A stretch of 47,236 bases of DNA from an uncultured Dyadobacter sp. (GCF_946482605.1 NZ_CAMLSE010000048.1:1-47236); one strand, 5' to 3'. Counted from the first letter of the stretch, positions 7,298-16,698 are shown. Notes: generated by a model from the sequence alone, not told the origin. Program-made: numbers and translations.

Positions 7298-8353
7298 GTT
7301 TTGATAAAATTCGTAGTTTTCCTTCGTGACAATGTCGATCGGCATGTAATTCTGCCGGGTAACCGAAGCATTCACCACCAGCGTCTGGTACAAGGCCATC
7401 ATACCGCGGTAGCCCTGGTCGTCGGGGCGGTGACAGATCAGGAAGTCGATCACATTGTTTTCCAGGTAGCTCACATTCTCCTTTACGAAGTCATACCCGA
7501 TCAGCGACACATGGGTGCGGTGGCTGTTTTTGAGGAAAGAGGCGACGGTATGTACCCGGGAGTTGGTCACAAATGCAGCTCCGATGTCCTTGTTCAAATG
7601 GAACACATAGGTGAGGTGGCGCGCTACGGATTGGTAGTCGGTCTCCCGGATGTCGATCCTGACGATCTCATTGGGCTGGTTGTTGTCATTAAAATAGGCC
7701 CTGAAACCGTCCTCGATTTCGAGGTAGTTGAAATTGTCGATCTCTTTGGAAATATTGATGATCAATACCTTCCTGGCAGGTTCCAGGCGATATGTCAGCA
7801 GCTTGGCTCCCACATACCCGCTTTTACGTAAATGCGGACCGATGTAAGACAGGCTGTGGAGATCGGGAATGTCAGAGTCGATGAATACGAAAGGAATTTT
7901 GCGGCGCGCGCATTCGGATGCGAATTGCTTGGTCTCCTCTATGAATGAGGGAGAAACGAGGATTCCGTGAAAACCGGTGTCGAAAACACGCCTGATCTGC
8001 TGTGCGAACGAGTCTTTGTCGTTCAGATCAAAAAGAAATACCTGCACCTGCACGCCATACTGCTTCATCTCCGCCTCAGCCCGTCGGATCCCGCTCAGCG
8101 GAGCCGACCAGAAATCGGTTTCTTCCGACACATCCGGAATCAATGCGGCCAGGTTGATGATCTTTCTCGACGCCAGACGGCTCGCCAGGATATTGGGCTG
8201 GTAGTCCATTTCCTTGATGATCTCATTGATCCTGGCTTTGGTCTTTTCGGAGACTCCGGTCCTGTTATGAAGCACGCGGTCGACCGTTGCGGTGGAGACC
8301 TTGGCGCGCCTCGCAATTTCCTTCACTCCGAACAATTCGTTCTCTTTTTCCAT
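7295..8353 (-). CDS. LacI-family transcriptional regulator
   Basis: This 352-residue protein has the LacI helix-turn-helix at its N-terminus: GVKEIARRAKVSTATVDRV (residues 9-27), then the hinge helix LASRLASRK near 57-64. A periplasmic-binding-protein-like effector domain follows (LAALIPDVSEETDFW, then GILVSPSF, then VFIDSDIPD). The recognition helix has TATVDRV where many members have ATVSRV. Such proteins usually repress sugar-use genes until a small catabolite binds. The gene lies directly upstream of the transporter operon on the same strand, and the only perfect operator-like palindrome nearby lies between them. It is therefore the likely regulator of that operon and of susC at 1-2147. 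The effector is unknown. Confidence 0.93.
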   Translation of the reverse strand: MEKENELFGVKEIARRAKVSTATVDRVLHNRTGVSEKTKARINEIIKEMDYQPNILASRLASRKIINLAALIPDVSEETDFWSAPLSGIRRAEAEMKQYGVQVQVFLFDLNDKDSFAQQIRRVFDTGFHGILVSPSFIEETKQFASECARRKIPFVFIDSDIPDLHSLSYIGPHLRKSGYVGAKLLTYRLEPARKVLIINISKEIDNFNYLEIEDGFRAYFNDNNQPNEIVRIDIRETDYQSVARHLTYVFHLNKDIGAAFVTNSRVHTVASFLKNSHRTHVSLIGYDFVKENVSYLENNVIDFLICHRPDDQGYRGMMALYQTLVVNASVTRQNYMPIDIVTKENYEFYQN

Positions 8354-8520
8354 TCAGGGGTTCGTTTGGGTCGCTCGCGGGAACCGGCATTTCCTGCATC
8401 GCTGTCGACGCCTGCACATGCACACGCGTCGGGTTAAGGCTTGATTTGGCGGGTAAATATAGCCGTTGAAAGGTCATTCCTCCAAGGGAACTTACACCTA
8501 ACCTGACTTGCTATGCTGCC

Positions 8521-8542
8521 AAAAGAAGAAGCCGGAGGGCTT
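8521..8542 (-). terminator. weak intrinsic terminator after the gtrA-like gene
   Basis: On the minus strand AAGCC, loop CTCC and GGCTT form a short hairpin (8529-8542) followed by a pyrimidine-rich CTTCTTTT. It lies about 70 bp beyond the gtrA-like stop. The stem is only five pairs, so the call is tentative. Confidence 0.35.
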
Positions 8543-8610
8543 TTACCGTAGCCTGAAAACAATTTGCGGTCAGTTGCGCACGACTGTTGCATCCGTAACA
8601 GCGTTGCTTT

Positions 8611-9099
8611 CTAAATGCGGAGCATTCTTTTCAAACGGTCATAAAAGCCGGTATCCCGAAAGGTGAATTGCTTATGCAAAACATAATTACTGAGAAAACT
8701 GGCGCCCATGGAAGCAATTTGCGAAAACAACTTATTCAGATTAACTTCCTTTACCGAAAACGGAATGATGAATGCAAATGTACCGGCCCATTCTTTTGAA
8801 TATAAATACAAATATTCCGAACCGTAAACAGTGATCAGGCAGGAAAGAATGGAAACCGCCGTAAATTTCAGCGCCTGGCGTTTCGTTTGGGAGGTATTTC
8901 TGGCATTGAATGCAAATAGTCGGGTAAGAAAATAACCTACTATAAAAGAAAACCAGTAGCCCGCGAATAATGCAGACTTATAGGTTATCGTAAACCATTC
9001 CTGTAACAGTGTGGTAACAAGTAAATTGGAAAGTGCCCCGGTTGCCGCAACGATAAAATAGGCAATGAGATCACGTCGGTTGAAAAGCTGGTCGGACAT
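8611..9099 (-). CDS. GtrA-family membrane protein
   Basis: This 162-residue protein has four predicted membrane helices in the GtrA arrangement, including IAYFIVAATGALSNLLV near the N-terminus and LFAGYWFSFIVGYFLTRLF. It ends with the family-typical segment SNYVLHKQFTFRD. GtrA-like proteins take part in cell-surface polysaccharide or lipid-linked sugar transfer, often suggested to flip polyprenyl-phosphate sugars. Its length is normal for the family. No glycosyltransferase partner lies next to it; the closest is the polytopic protein at 10638-12335. It is divergent from the TraB/GumN gene with a 67-bp spacer. The family call is confident, the substrate unknown. Confidence 0.88.
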   Translation of the reverse strand: MSDQLFNRRDLIAYFIVAATGALSNLLVTTLLQEWFTITYKSALFAGYWFSFIVGYFLTRLFAFNARNTSQTKRQALKFTAVSILSCLITVYGSEYLYLYSKEWAGTFAFIIPFSVKEVNLNKLFSQIASMGASFLSNYVLHKQFTFRDTGFYDRLKRMLRI

Positions 9100-9166
9100 A
9101 GTTAAGATTTCGGAACGGGCAATATAACAGTTTGTACATTATCAGTTCAACCGGAAGCCTGCTAAG

Positions 9167-10021
9167 ATGATGAAGAAAATATTATCATTTACTGCATTTC
9201 TGCTCCTTATTAGTGTGGCGTTGTCTGCGCAGCAAAATCAGTCGGTGCTTTGGGAAATCAGCGGAAATGGTTCATCAAAGCCTTCCTACCTGCTCGGAAC
9301 CGTGCATGTAGCCCCGATCGCGCTGCTCGACAGTTTTCCAAAACTGATGAAAATTGCCAGTCAGTGCGATTTGGCGATTTTCGAGAGCGGCAGTACCGAT
9401 ATTGGAAATGTGGAGCAGTATTCGGCCTATTCCCCGCCGCTGGACTCGGTGTTTACGCCGGAAGAATATGCATTGGTCGACAGTTTTTTTACTGCCTCGC
9501 CTTACGGCAGCATTCGCCCGCATAATGATGACGCGGATCTGTTAGGGATGCTGCAGGCAGTCATGATACTGTCTAACATCGATAGCAAAGCCCAGGGAAG
9601 TACGTTCGACAGCTTCATACGTTTCAAATTGATGGAGCTGAAAAAGCCGACGTTCAGATTGGATGAGTCAAAGGAAATAGAAAGAATTGAAAAGAATTTA
9701 CAATTCAATAATCTGGCCAAATTCATTGTGTACACGATCAGAAAAGGATATGAGGTCAGAGACCTCAAAGCGCAAGGTTTTGTTGACTATGATCTTTACC
9801 TGAAATCATTTCAAAACCCGATGAACATCGACCGGACCGCCAGCGAGAACATTTTGAATTTCACCGTGAAAAGGCATTCGATATGGCTTCCGAAAATAGA
9901 CAGTAAATTAAAGGATGGATATTGTTTTATCGCCGTAGGGCTCCTGCATTTACAATTCCAGACCGGTTTGATCAGCCTGCTGCGGGAGAAAGGTTATACT
10001 TTAAAACCGGTCGAATTATAA
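9167..10021 (+). CDS. TraB/GumN-family secreted protein
   Basis: This 284-residue protein has a Sec signal peptide (residues 1-21, ending ALSA before QQN) and the TraB/GumN hallmark SYLLGTVHV, with His47 in the GTVHV motif. A second conserved region near the C-terminus reads CFIAVGLLHL, corresponding to the family GxxHL motif that supplies another metal or catalytic ligand. The family is related to Tiki-type metalloproteases, and many bacterial members are periplasmic with unknown function. It is followed 30 bp later by a lipoprotein gene on the same strand, so the two may be co-transcribed. Confidence 0.9.
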   Translation: MMKKILSFTAFLLLISVALSAQQNQSVLWEISGNGSSKPSYLLGTVHVAPIALLDSFPKLMKIASQCDLAIFESGSTDIGNVEQYSAYSPPLDSVFTPEEYALVDSFFTASPYGSIRPHNDDADLLGMLQAVMILSNIDSKAQGSTFDSFIRFKLMELKKPTFRLDESKEIERIEKNLQFNNLAKFIVYTIRKGYEVRDLKAQGFVDYDLYLKSFQNPMNIDRTASENILNFTVKRHSIWLPKIDSKLKDGYCFIAVGLLHLQFQTGLISLLREKGYTLKPVEL

Positions 10022-10051
10022 CTTCTTTCATCAACTACAAACATTCGGGTC

Positions 10052-10600
10052 ATGAAAAAACACATCTGCTTTTACCTGCTCTTGTCGCTGGCCATTGGCT
10101 GTAAAGACAAGGAAACCGCTCCCGTGCCACGATTCGTTCCAACGGACGTAATTGTAAAGACAAAGAAAGATTTCACGATCGACAAAGTATTCGGCTTTAT
10201 TAATGGATACGATCACCAGGTCGACTACATTTATAGCACCATCTACACATCCTCACTCCCACCCGACAGTCTTCAGTATGTCCTTGACTATCTGAACCGT
10301 AAAAGCTATACCAATCGTAAAGACTGGCCCGTGGGCGGTTACCGCCACTACCTGACGGACGTCATACACATATTCCCCAGGCTGTATGATATCAAGGATA
10401 AAGCCAATCAGCAGGACTGGCTTGAAACGATACGAGTTTTGAAGTTGAAGGAAGTTACTGACCGGGATGAATTCAATGGCAGCATCATTTACTTTCATGT
10501 TCCGGCCGGAACCGAGCTGGACTGGGTGAAGCGGTACGAGAAAATGAATTTTGTGGATTGGGCCCAGGTGAATGCCTATATTGACATTTCGCCTATGTGA
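10052..10600 (+). CDS. hypothetical lipoprotein, family not recognised
   Basis: This 182-residue protein has a clear lipoprotein signal: a basic start, a hydrophobic core and the lipobox LAIGC with Cys17. The mature part is soluble, with no further membrane segment, and is rich in aromatic residues (YIYSTIYTSS, DVIHIFPRLYD, IIYFHVPAG). The alternation of short beta- and alpha-like segments suggests one compact alpha/beta domain. I cannot name a family and see no catalytic motif. It begins 30 bp after the TraB/GumN stop, so a shared transcript is likely. Confidence 0.75.
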   Translation: MKKHICFYLLLSLAIGCKDKETAPVPRFVPTDVIVKTKKDFTIDKVFGFINGYDHQVDYIYSTIYTSSLPPDSLQYVLDYLNRKSYTNRKDWPVGGYRHYLTDVIHIFPRLYDIKDKANQQDWLETIRVLKLKEVTDRDEFNGSIIYFHVPAGTELDWVKRYEKMNFVDWAQVNAYIDISPM

Positions 10601-10605
10601 GTTGC

Positions 10606-10621
10606 TGCAAACTAGTTTGCA
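10606..10621. terminator. perfect 16-bp palindrome between convergent genes
   Basis: TGCAAACTAGTTTGCA can fold as a six-pair stem with a CTAG loop between the convergent stops at 10600 and 10638. No U-run flanks it on either side, so a bidirectional terminator is possible but weakly supported. Confidence 0.35.
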
Positions 10622-10637
10622 ACTTGAAGCCTGCCGG

Positions 10638-12335
10638 TCACAGCGCTATTTCATGATCGATCTTGCGAAAGGCTTCTTTCTCCAAAGGACAAAAAATGGC
10701 TAACTGATATCGCTGCCCGGGTCGGAGAATTTTTTCCAGCGTGTCATCGAAATAGAAACCCGGCTTAAAATACTGCCATTGAACGATCATGTTCTTCCGT
10801 CCATTTCGGAGCGGAGAAGCTGGAAGCACAAAGCACTCCGAACCATTGTATATGATCAGATACACTTCCCCGGATGCACCATGGCTTCCCGGGTAGCTGT
10901 CCGATTCGATCGTAAGGCGTTTCTTTTGACGAGCGTCTGATGCCCAGCTTAGCCTGACGGCCGCGACCGTCGCGGCGGTTAATGCAGCAAGAGTTAACTG
11001 CGGGAATACCGGAGCGAACGTGAAAACTGGCTGCCGCTGCGCACGCACAAAATCGCTTACGAACTGAGCTGACCGTTCGAAGTAGGACGTATTGCGGTAA
11101 ATCAGCCAGCGGTGATTCCGGTGATAATTGTGCAGACCGGCCAGATAGGATGATTTATGAGTTACCATTTTGCCGTAGTATACGTACCAGTTGAACACCA
11201 GGAGTGAGCAGCTAAGGCAGAAAAAAGCGAATCCGGTCAGTCGCTGCCTGCCCGTACAGAGCAGTAGTCCCCAATAAACCGTCAGCAAAAGCGCCATTGA
11301 GTAAATCTTGTACCTGCTGGAAAGCGTCGTCATTACATCACCGGAAGTTCGCGAATATGCGATTCCAAGGGCTGTAATAATCAGAAAGAATGTGACTCCC
11401 AGCCAGGCTGCTGCCTCGTTTTGCCTTAGCCCCTGGCCGGGACGTAGAGATCCCCGGGATATCAGCAGTAAAGAAATGCGGCAAAGCACGGCGATTTCGA
11501 TAATCCCCATCCCGATCCCCGGCAGGTTATCGATCTGCACCGGACTATTCGTATTCTCCGTATAATCGAACACACCACCCACGAATGCGAAGAAATTGTA
11601 AAACAAATACGCCGGGTGGCGGAAATGAGCCACGACACCGAACGCCTCCGTCGCACTGTGCGGGTGGAAGCCGGTGAAGTATGCCGTGACCGCAACGGCT
11701 CCTGCGACTATCCAGATAAATGCCTGCCGGCTTTGCCGCTGCACCAAAAGCACCAATGTTCCTGCCACAAATACCAGCATTCCGTTACCGAAGGAAAATG
11801 TCGCCAGCAACGCAGTGAACAAAGCGCCCAGAAAGTTTCGTCGGGTGCCCGTAACGAGCAAACCGACCGCAACATAGCCCATCAGGCAAACCGGCATGTA
11901 CACCGTGCTGGCACCCGCCCACAAATTCCCCTCATACATCACCGGGCTGAGTAACGTAAGCAAGACAGGCAGCAGAAAGTAGCCCGACAAATGGAGGCGA
12001 CGGAATGCACGCGCAAAGAAAAACAGGATGCCGACCAGACTCAGGTTGCCGATCCAGATCATGAGCAGAAAGTTGACCTGACCGGTCAACCAAAAAGAAA
12101 CCAGCGCGATCAACCTGGAATAAAAGATCCGGTGTTCCACCCATTGTCCGAACAGCAAATTGAGCTTACCCAAATAGCCGGGACTATCCTGGAATTGCTG
12201 CACAAACAGCAATGCGCAATAAAAATCGTCACCAATCGGTATGTTGACTGCGCTTCGGCCGATGATAATGAAAAAGGCGGTAACTGCCATCCCACACAAA
12301 CCATATGGTACAAGGCGGGTTGTTGTGAACTCCAT
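10638..12335 (-). CDS. polytopic membrane protein, possibly a GT-C-type glycosyltransferase
   Basis: This 565-residue protein has about ten to twelve membrane helices over roughly residues 10-460 and a soluble tail of about 100 residues. The first periplasmic loop holds an acidic pair, Asp36-Asp37 in PIGDDFYCA. Its position after the first helix is where GT-C glycosyltransferases carry their catalytic acidic motif. It resembles the uncharacterised multi-pass proteins grouped as DUF6056-like, but I am not certain of this. The C-terminal tail looks like a small beta-rich domain (GEVYLIIYNGSECFVLP). It is a single-gene unit, convergent with the lipoprotein gene and divergent from the SRPBCC gene. 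Confidence 0.72.
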   Translation of the reverse strand: MEFTTTRLVPYGLCGMAVTAFFIIIGRSAVNIPIGDDFYCALLFVQQFQDSPGYLGKLNLLFGQWVEHRIFYSRLIALVSFWLTGQVNFLLMIWIGNLSLVGILFFFARAFRRLHLSGYFLLPVLLTLLSPVMYEGNLWAGASTVYMPVCLMGYVAVGLLVTGTRRNFLGALFTALLATFSFGNGMLVFVAGTLVLLVQRQSRQAFIWIVAGAVAVTAYFTGFHPHSATEAFGVVAHFRHPAYLFYNFFAFVGGVFDYTENTNSPVQIDNLPGIGMGIIEIAVLCRISLLLISRGSLRPGQGLRQNEAAAWLGVTFFLIITALGIAYSRTSGDVMTTLSSRYKIYSMALLLTVYWGLLLCTGRQRLTGFAFFCLSCSLLVFNWYVYYGKMVTHKSSYLAGLHNYHRNHRWLIYRNTSYFERSAQFVSDFVRAQRQPVFTFAPVFPQLTLAALTAATVAAVRLSWASDARQKKRLTIESDSYPGSHGASGEVYLIIYNGSECFVLPASPLRNGRKNMIVQWQYFKPGFYFDDTLEKILRPGQRYQLAIFCPLEKEAFRKIDHEIAL

Positions 12336-12505
12336 GTTTCTGACTTAATGGAGTCCAAATTGCAGATGTGATCTACCAAACGTAAAAAGTAATACCCTAC
12401 CGGTCTACACCGGTTATTTAAAGCACAGGTGATATTTCATGCCCGGAAAGGAATTCAAAAAGTTTGCGGGTTGTTGTCCTGCTTAGTCCAGAAAAACATC
12501 ACTCC

Positions 12506-12961
12506 GTGCCAGAAATACCGGTTATCCGTCATGAAATCCAAATCAATGCGCCGACAGGGCGTGTTTGGGACACACTTACCGTCTCGGAGCTCATTCATCA
12601 ATGGATGCTCGATACGCCACTCCTGTTCCTGACCGAATGGCGTGAGCAGGGTAATGTCCTCATTCGCGGCGACCTGCACGGGCTGCCGTTCGAGAACAGA
12701 GGGAAAGTGCTCCGGTTCGAACCCTGCCAGGTTTTGGAATATACCCATTGGAGCACCTTGTCTCTGATTGCCGACATCCCCGAAAATTATTCGGTCCTTC
12801 ATTTTGAGCTTCGCCCGCAGCAAGACCAAACGCTTTTAATACTTACCATCCGCGAGTTTCTGACATTTGAAATATTCAAACACCTGCAATTTTACTGGAA
12901 TACGGCATTGCATTTGTTGAAAGAAGTAGCTGAGTCGCGGGAGCCATTGTCTGGGATGTGA
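12506..12961 (+). CDS. SRPBCC-domain (START-like) protein
   Basis: This protein of about 151 residues begins with the typical SRPBCC strand (VIRHEIQINAPTGRVWDTLT). It continues with the helix-grip pattern, including LIHQWM, GNVLIRGD, GKVLRFEPCQVLEYTHW, and a C-terminal helix WNTALHLLKEVAE. It belongs near the AHSA1/CalC subgroup of small hydrophobic-ligand-binding proteins; no catalytic role can be inferred. The frame is also open upstream to a TTG at 12464. The GTG at 12506 is chosen because it puts the domain at the usual distance from the N-terminus. It is followed closely by the bestrophin gene on the same strand. Confidence 0.85.
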   Translation: MPEIPVIRHEIQINAPTGRVWDTLTVSELIHQWMLDTPLLFLTEWREQGNVLIRGDLHGLPFENRGKVLRFEPCQVLEYTHWSTLSLIADIPENYSVLHFELRPQQDQTLLILTIREFLTFEIFKHLQFYWNTALHLLKEVAESREPLSGM

Positions 12962-13020
12962 TTTGTTTGCATTTTAGGAGCCGAAAAAAACGATTCACTC
13001 CAAACACATCCCCGGCGCCT

Positions 13021-14022
13021 ATGTACATCAACCGCTACCTGTCACCCACCATCGTCTATTACTACTCGTGGCGAATGGTCCTGTTTTCCCTTTTCACCGG
13101 ATCCCTCGCCATCTTGGTGTACGAATACCTCGAATGGAAATGGGTCGCGATCCCCTGGCTGCCGGTATCGCTTGTCGGTACTGCTACTGCCTTTTTTGTG
13201 GGTTTCAAAAATAACCAGTCCTACGACCGCAGCTGGGAGGCCAGGAAAGTCTGGGGCGCCATTACCAACCATAGCCGCTCGTTCAGCGCCTCGGTAAGGT
13301 CTTTCACCACTTGTTCGCCCGATTCGGACCGGGCGTCGGCTGCGATCGAGAATAAAGTGATTATCTACCGGCATATCGCCTGGCTGTACGCCCTGAAAAA
13401 TGCAATGGCCCAGCGTACCAACTGGGAACACACCGACCGCGCCAGTGAACGCCAACGAAAAGCGCTGACAGGCTCCCAAACGCCCTGTGATGTCGAAATA
13501 GCGAGGCATCTCTCCGAAAAGGAGCTGGCGTCGATTCACGGCAAAAAGAATCAGGCAACGCAGATACTGGACCTGCAATCCCAGCATATCCGCGATCTCC
13601 GGCGTAGCGGCTCCCTGGACCCCTATCAGCATGTCGCCATTCAGGACCTGATCTCTAAACTCTACGACGAGCAGGGTAAAAGCGAACGTATCAAAAACAC
13701 GCCGTTCCCGAGGCAGTACGCCACCACGTCCACCCTGTTTATTTTCGTTTTCATGACACTACTGCCATTCGGGCTGCTGCCCCAGTTTGTGGATTTGGGG
13801 GAAAAATTCATGTTCCTCCTGATCCCTTTCAACATGATCGTTTCCTGGGTCTTCATGTTCATGGAATATGTGGGCGACATCAGCGAAAACCCGTTTGAAG
13901 GCCTGCTCAATGACACCCCTGTCGGCACCATCATCCGCAATATCGAAATCGATCTCAAAGAAATGCTGGACGACCAGGAAGTACCGGAAAAGATGAAAAG
14001 CTATTCAGGGGTCTTGTTTTGA
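13021..14022 (+). CDS. bestrophin-family ion channel protein
   Basis: This 333-residue protein begins MYINRYLSPTIVYYYSWRMV and continues with AFFVGFKNNQSYDRSWEARKVWGAI, the strongly conserved bestrophin/RFP-TM block. Later segments FIFVFMTLLPFGLLPQF and MFLLIPFNMIVSWVFMFMEY are membrane helices, and the conserved GDISENPFEG motif follows. Bacterial bestrophins are pentameric inner-membrane channels, cation-selective in the characterised Klebsiella homologue. The frame extends upstream to 12958, but the alignment with the family supports the ATG at 13021. It may be co-transcribed with the SRPBCC gene 59 bp upstream. Confidence 0.93.
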   Translation: MYINRYLSPTIVYYYSWRMVLFSLFTGSLAILVYEYLEWKWVAIPWLPVSLVGTATAFFVGFKNNQSYDRSWEARKVWGAITNHSRSFSASVRSFTTCSPDSDRASAAIENKVIIYRHIAWLYALKNAMAQRTNWEHTDRASERQRKALTGSQTPCDVEIARHLSEKELASIHGKKNQATQILDLQSQHIRDLRRSGSLDPYQHVAIQDLISKLYDEQGKSERIKNTPFPRQYATTSTLFIFVFMTLLPFGLLPQFVDLGEKFMFLLIPFNMIVSWVFMFMEYVGDISENPFEGLLNDTPVGTIIRNIEIDLKEMLDDQEVPEKMKSYSGVLF

Positions 14023-14046
14023 CCAAAAACCCAAACTCCGGCCGCA

Positions 14047-16698
14047 TTAGTCGGCACGAAGGCTCTTTACCGGATCCATCAGCGCCGCTTTCAGGCTTTG
14101 AAAACTGACCGTCAGCATGGTGATCGCCAACGCACCTGCGCCTGACCATACGAATACCGACCAGGGTACGCCTGTGCGGTATTCGTACCGTTGCAGCCAT
14201 CCCGACAACACATAGTATGCCACTGGTGACGCGATCAGCAGCGCCACGAGTACCAGCAGGATAAAATCCCGGGAGAGCAGCGCCCATACATTCCAAACCG
14301 ACGCTCCCATCACCTTTCTCACCCCGATTTCACGGGTCCGAAGGGCGGCAACGTATGACGCGAGCCCGAACAACCCGAGGCAGGATATGAACGTTGCCAG
14401 CACCGTAAAGAAGCCCGCCAGCTGCCCGATCCGCTCCTCGGCGCGAAATTTGGCCTCGTACTCCTGATCCAGGAAACGATAGTCGAACGGGACTGCGGGT
14501 GCATATTTTTTGAACACTTTTTCAATCTTATCCAGCGCGTTCGTCACACCCGCGCCCGGGCGGAGGCGCATTGTGAGTACGTACGCGGGCCAGGGCGCTA
14601 TGTAGTAAATCGCGTGCTGTACAGGTTCGTAAGGTGATTCCATCACCATCCCTTTCACCACTCCGATCACGTGTAATGGCTGATCTCCCCATTTGATCGT
14701 TTCGCCCACCGGGTTTTTCAGTCCCATGAACCGGACGGCCTCCTCGTTGAGAATCACCGCCAGCGCGTCGGTCGAATGCGCGCGTGAGAAGTCCCGGCCA
14801 CGGGTGATCTCCCAGCCTACGGTCTTTCCAAACTCGTGTGTAACCCCGAATGTTACGAACGGTCTGTCTCTGTTTACATCTTTTCCCCGCCAGGTAAAAC
14901 CGGTCTCATTCTGCCGCTTTTCAGTCAATGGGGTGGTCGTTTTGGTAACTTCTACAATCGCATTGGTTTCCAGCAATTCGTTTCGGAAGGATTCAAAATG
15001 ATTATGAATGTCCAGCGTCGGCATATCCACCATTACCAGGCCGCTCCGGTCGTAGCCCACGGAGCGTTCCTTTGTAAACTGGATCTGCCTGAATACGATC
15101 GCCGTGCCGATGATAAGGGTAACCGAGACCGTGAATTGCACGACGACAAGCACCTGGCGCGGGACATACCCCAGGCGGCCCGACCGGAAAGTACCTTTCA
15201 GCACATTCACCGCTTTAAAGGAGGACAGGTATAATGCGGGATAGCTGCCGGCCAGTAAACCGGTAACCAGACAAAAGGCAAGGGCAATTAGCCAGAACCA
15301 CGCATTGTTCCACGGCATGACCATATCCTTATCCGCTACTTCATTGAAAAATGTCAATCCGATCCGTACGCATCCGAGCCCGATCACGAAAGCCAGCAAT
15401 ACGACCAGCGAAGATTCACTAAAAAACTGTCCTATCAGCTGTCCACGCAGCGACCCTATCGCCTTGCGCACACCCACCTCCCGAGCCCGCTTTTCGGCCC
15501 GGGCAGTACTGAGGTTCATGAAGTTGATGCACGCCAGAAACAGAACGAACGCGCCGACAATTCCAAAAAGCCATACATACTGAATGCGCCCACCCGTATT
15601 TATTCCGTCTTTCCATTCGGAATACAGATGCCAGCGGCTCATGGGATCCAGAAAAACAGCCGGTTTGCCGTTACGTGCCTCACCGCTCAGCTTATCGAGC
15701 CGGGCATTCCGGATACGGGCAGAAACTGCTGAAACCGAGGCCTGATCAACGATTTGCCCGAAAACCTCTACGAAATTATTGTTCCATTCTTCCCGGTTCT
15801 TCTTTCCATAGGCTACCTGGGTCACAAAAAGCTCCCAGGGCGCTATAAAACCCGTATTGGCAAATGCCGAATTGCGGGGCAGATCGCGGTATACTCCGGT
15901 CACCTTAACCGCCATATGGTTATCGAGCGTCACTACCTGGTTGATCGGATCGTTCGTGCCGAACAGGATATGCGCTGTCGACTCGGACAGCAGCACCGAC
16001 GCAGGCTCCGAAAGGCCTCCACGTGTTCCGCGGACCATATCGAGCATCAGCATTTCCGGAGCCTGCGGCTCCATAAACCTGCCTTTCTCATTGAATTTCT
16101 TATCCTTGAAAGCAACAACATGGCTTTCCGCCGTAGTCGAAGAAACCAGGTATTTGAAATGGCTCCCGTAAGTAAGCCGTAATTCCTGTCCCAATGGAGC
16201 CGGCACCTGATTTTGTGTAAAGATCAGTCCGCCCAGGTTCTGGCTTTGCATGACCTGCACAATCCGGTCATAATTTCTAAACGATTTATTGAACGCAAGC
16301 TCGTCATGCAGCCACAACCCTATGAGCATGGCTACGGCCATTCCGGTAGCCAGGCCGGTAATGTTGATAAAAGAATAAGCCTTGTTTTTAGCAAGATTTC
16401 GCCAGGCAACTTTGAAATAATTACGGATCATCATGACTTGAAGAGAAGAAGATTGTGAAAATGACTCGGTACGTTGCCGGTGTACCACAAATGGCGGGAG
16501 TACAGTGAAAACATTCAGTATGTAACGGAGCACTGCCTGAGGGCGCCCGCTCCGGTGATACCAGTAGTCGTAAAGCTCATCCAGATCACCCTCCACTTCT
16601 TCGAGGGTGTTTTCCGGGTGAAGCCATCGCAGCAGCAACCTTGCCCAGCGAGGCGGCCCGGGATTATCCAACGGTTCATTGTTTCGTTGGTCGTTCAT
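14047..16698 (-). CDS. MacB-like ABC transporter permease with N-terminal prefix domain
   Basis: This 883-residue protein starts with a short soluble prefix (PRWARLLLRWLHPENTLEEVEGD) typical of Bacteroidota permeases. Two MacB/FtsX units follow. Each has a membrane helix, a periplasmic core and three helices ending in the signatures REVGVRKAIGSLRGQLIGQF and REIGVRKVMGAS. The protein closes with FQSLKAALMDPVKSLRAD, typical of the family. Relatives work in efflux or lipoprotein/antimicrobial-peptide export together with a separate ATPase. No ATPase gene is adjacent here, so it must use one encoded elsewhere. The ATG at 16698 (MNDQRNN) is preferred over the longer frame start at 16749. It is convergent with the bestrophin gene (24-bp gap) and divergent from the response regulator. 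Confidence 0.92.
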   Translation of the reverse strand: MNDQRNNEPLDNPGPPRWARLLLRWLHPENTLEEVEGDLDELYDYWYHRSGRPQAVLRYILNVFTVLPPFVVHRQRTESFSQSSSLQVMMIRNYFKVAWRNLAKNKAYSFINITGLATGMAVAMLIGLWLHDELAFNKSFRNYDRIVQVMQSQNLGGLIFTQNQVPAPLGQELRLTYGSHFKYLVSSTTAESHVVAFKDKKFNEKGRFMEPQAPEMLMLDMVRGTRGGLSEPASVLLSESTAHILFGTNDPINQVVTLDNHMAVKVTGVYRDLPRNSAFANTGFIAPWELFVTQVAYGKKNREEWNNNFVEVFGQIVDQASVSAVSARIRNARLDKLSGEARNGKPAVFLDPMSRWHLYSEWKDGINTGGRIQYVWLFGIVGAFVLFLACINFMNLSTARAEKRAREVGVRKAIGSLRGQLIGQFFSESSLVVLLAFVIGLGCVRIGLTFFNEVADKDMVMPWNNAWFWLIALAFCLVTGLLAGSYPALYLSSFKAVNVLKGTFRSGRLGYVPRQVLVVVQFTVSVTLIIGTAIVFRQIQFTKERSVGYDRSGLVMVDMPTLDIHNHFESFRNELLETNAIVEVTKTTTPLTEKRQNETGFTWRGKDVNRDRPFVTFGVTHEFGKTVGWEITRGRDFSRAHSTDALAVILNEEAVRFMGLKNPVGETIKWGDQPLHVIGVVKGMVMESPYEPVQHAIYYIAPWPAYVLTMRLRPGAGVTNALDKIEKVFKKYAPAVPFDYRFLDQEYEAKFRAEERIGQLAGFFTVLATFISCLGLFGLASYVAALRTREIGVRKVMGASVWNVWALLSRDFILLVLVALLIASPVAYYVLSGWLQRYEYRTGVPWSVFVWSGAGALAITMLTVSFQSLKAALMDPVKSLRAD

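Noticed and set aside
12399..12414. ACCGGT repeated four bases apart between divergent genes
   Set aside because: Only six bases per arm, self-palindromic, and no promoter context that makes it stand out from chance.
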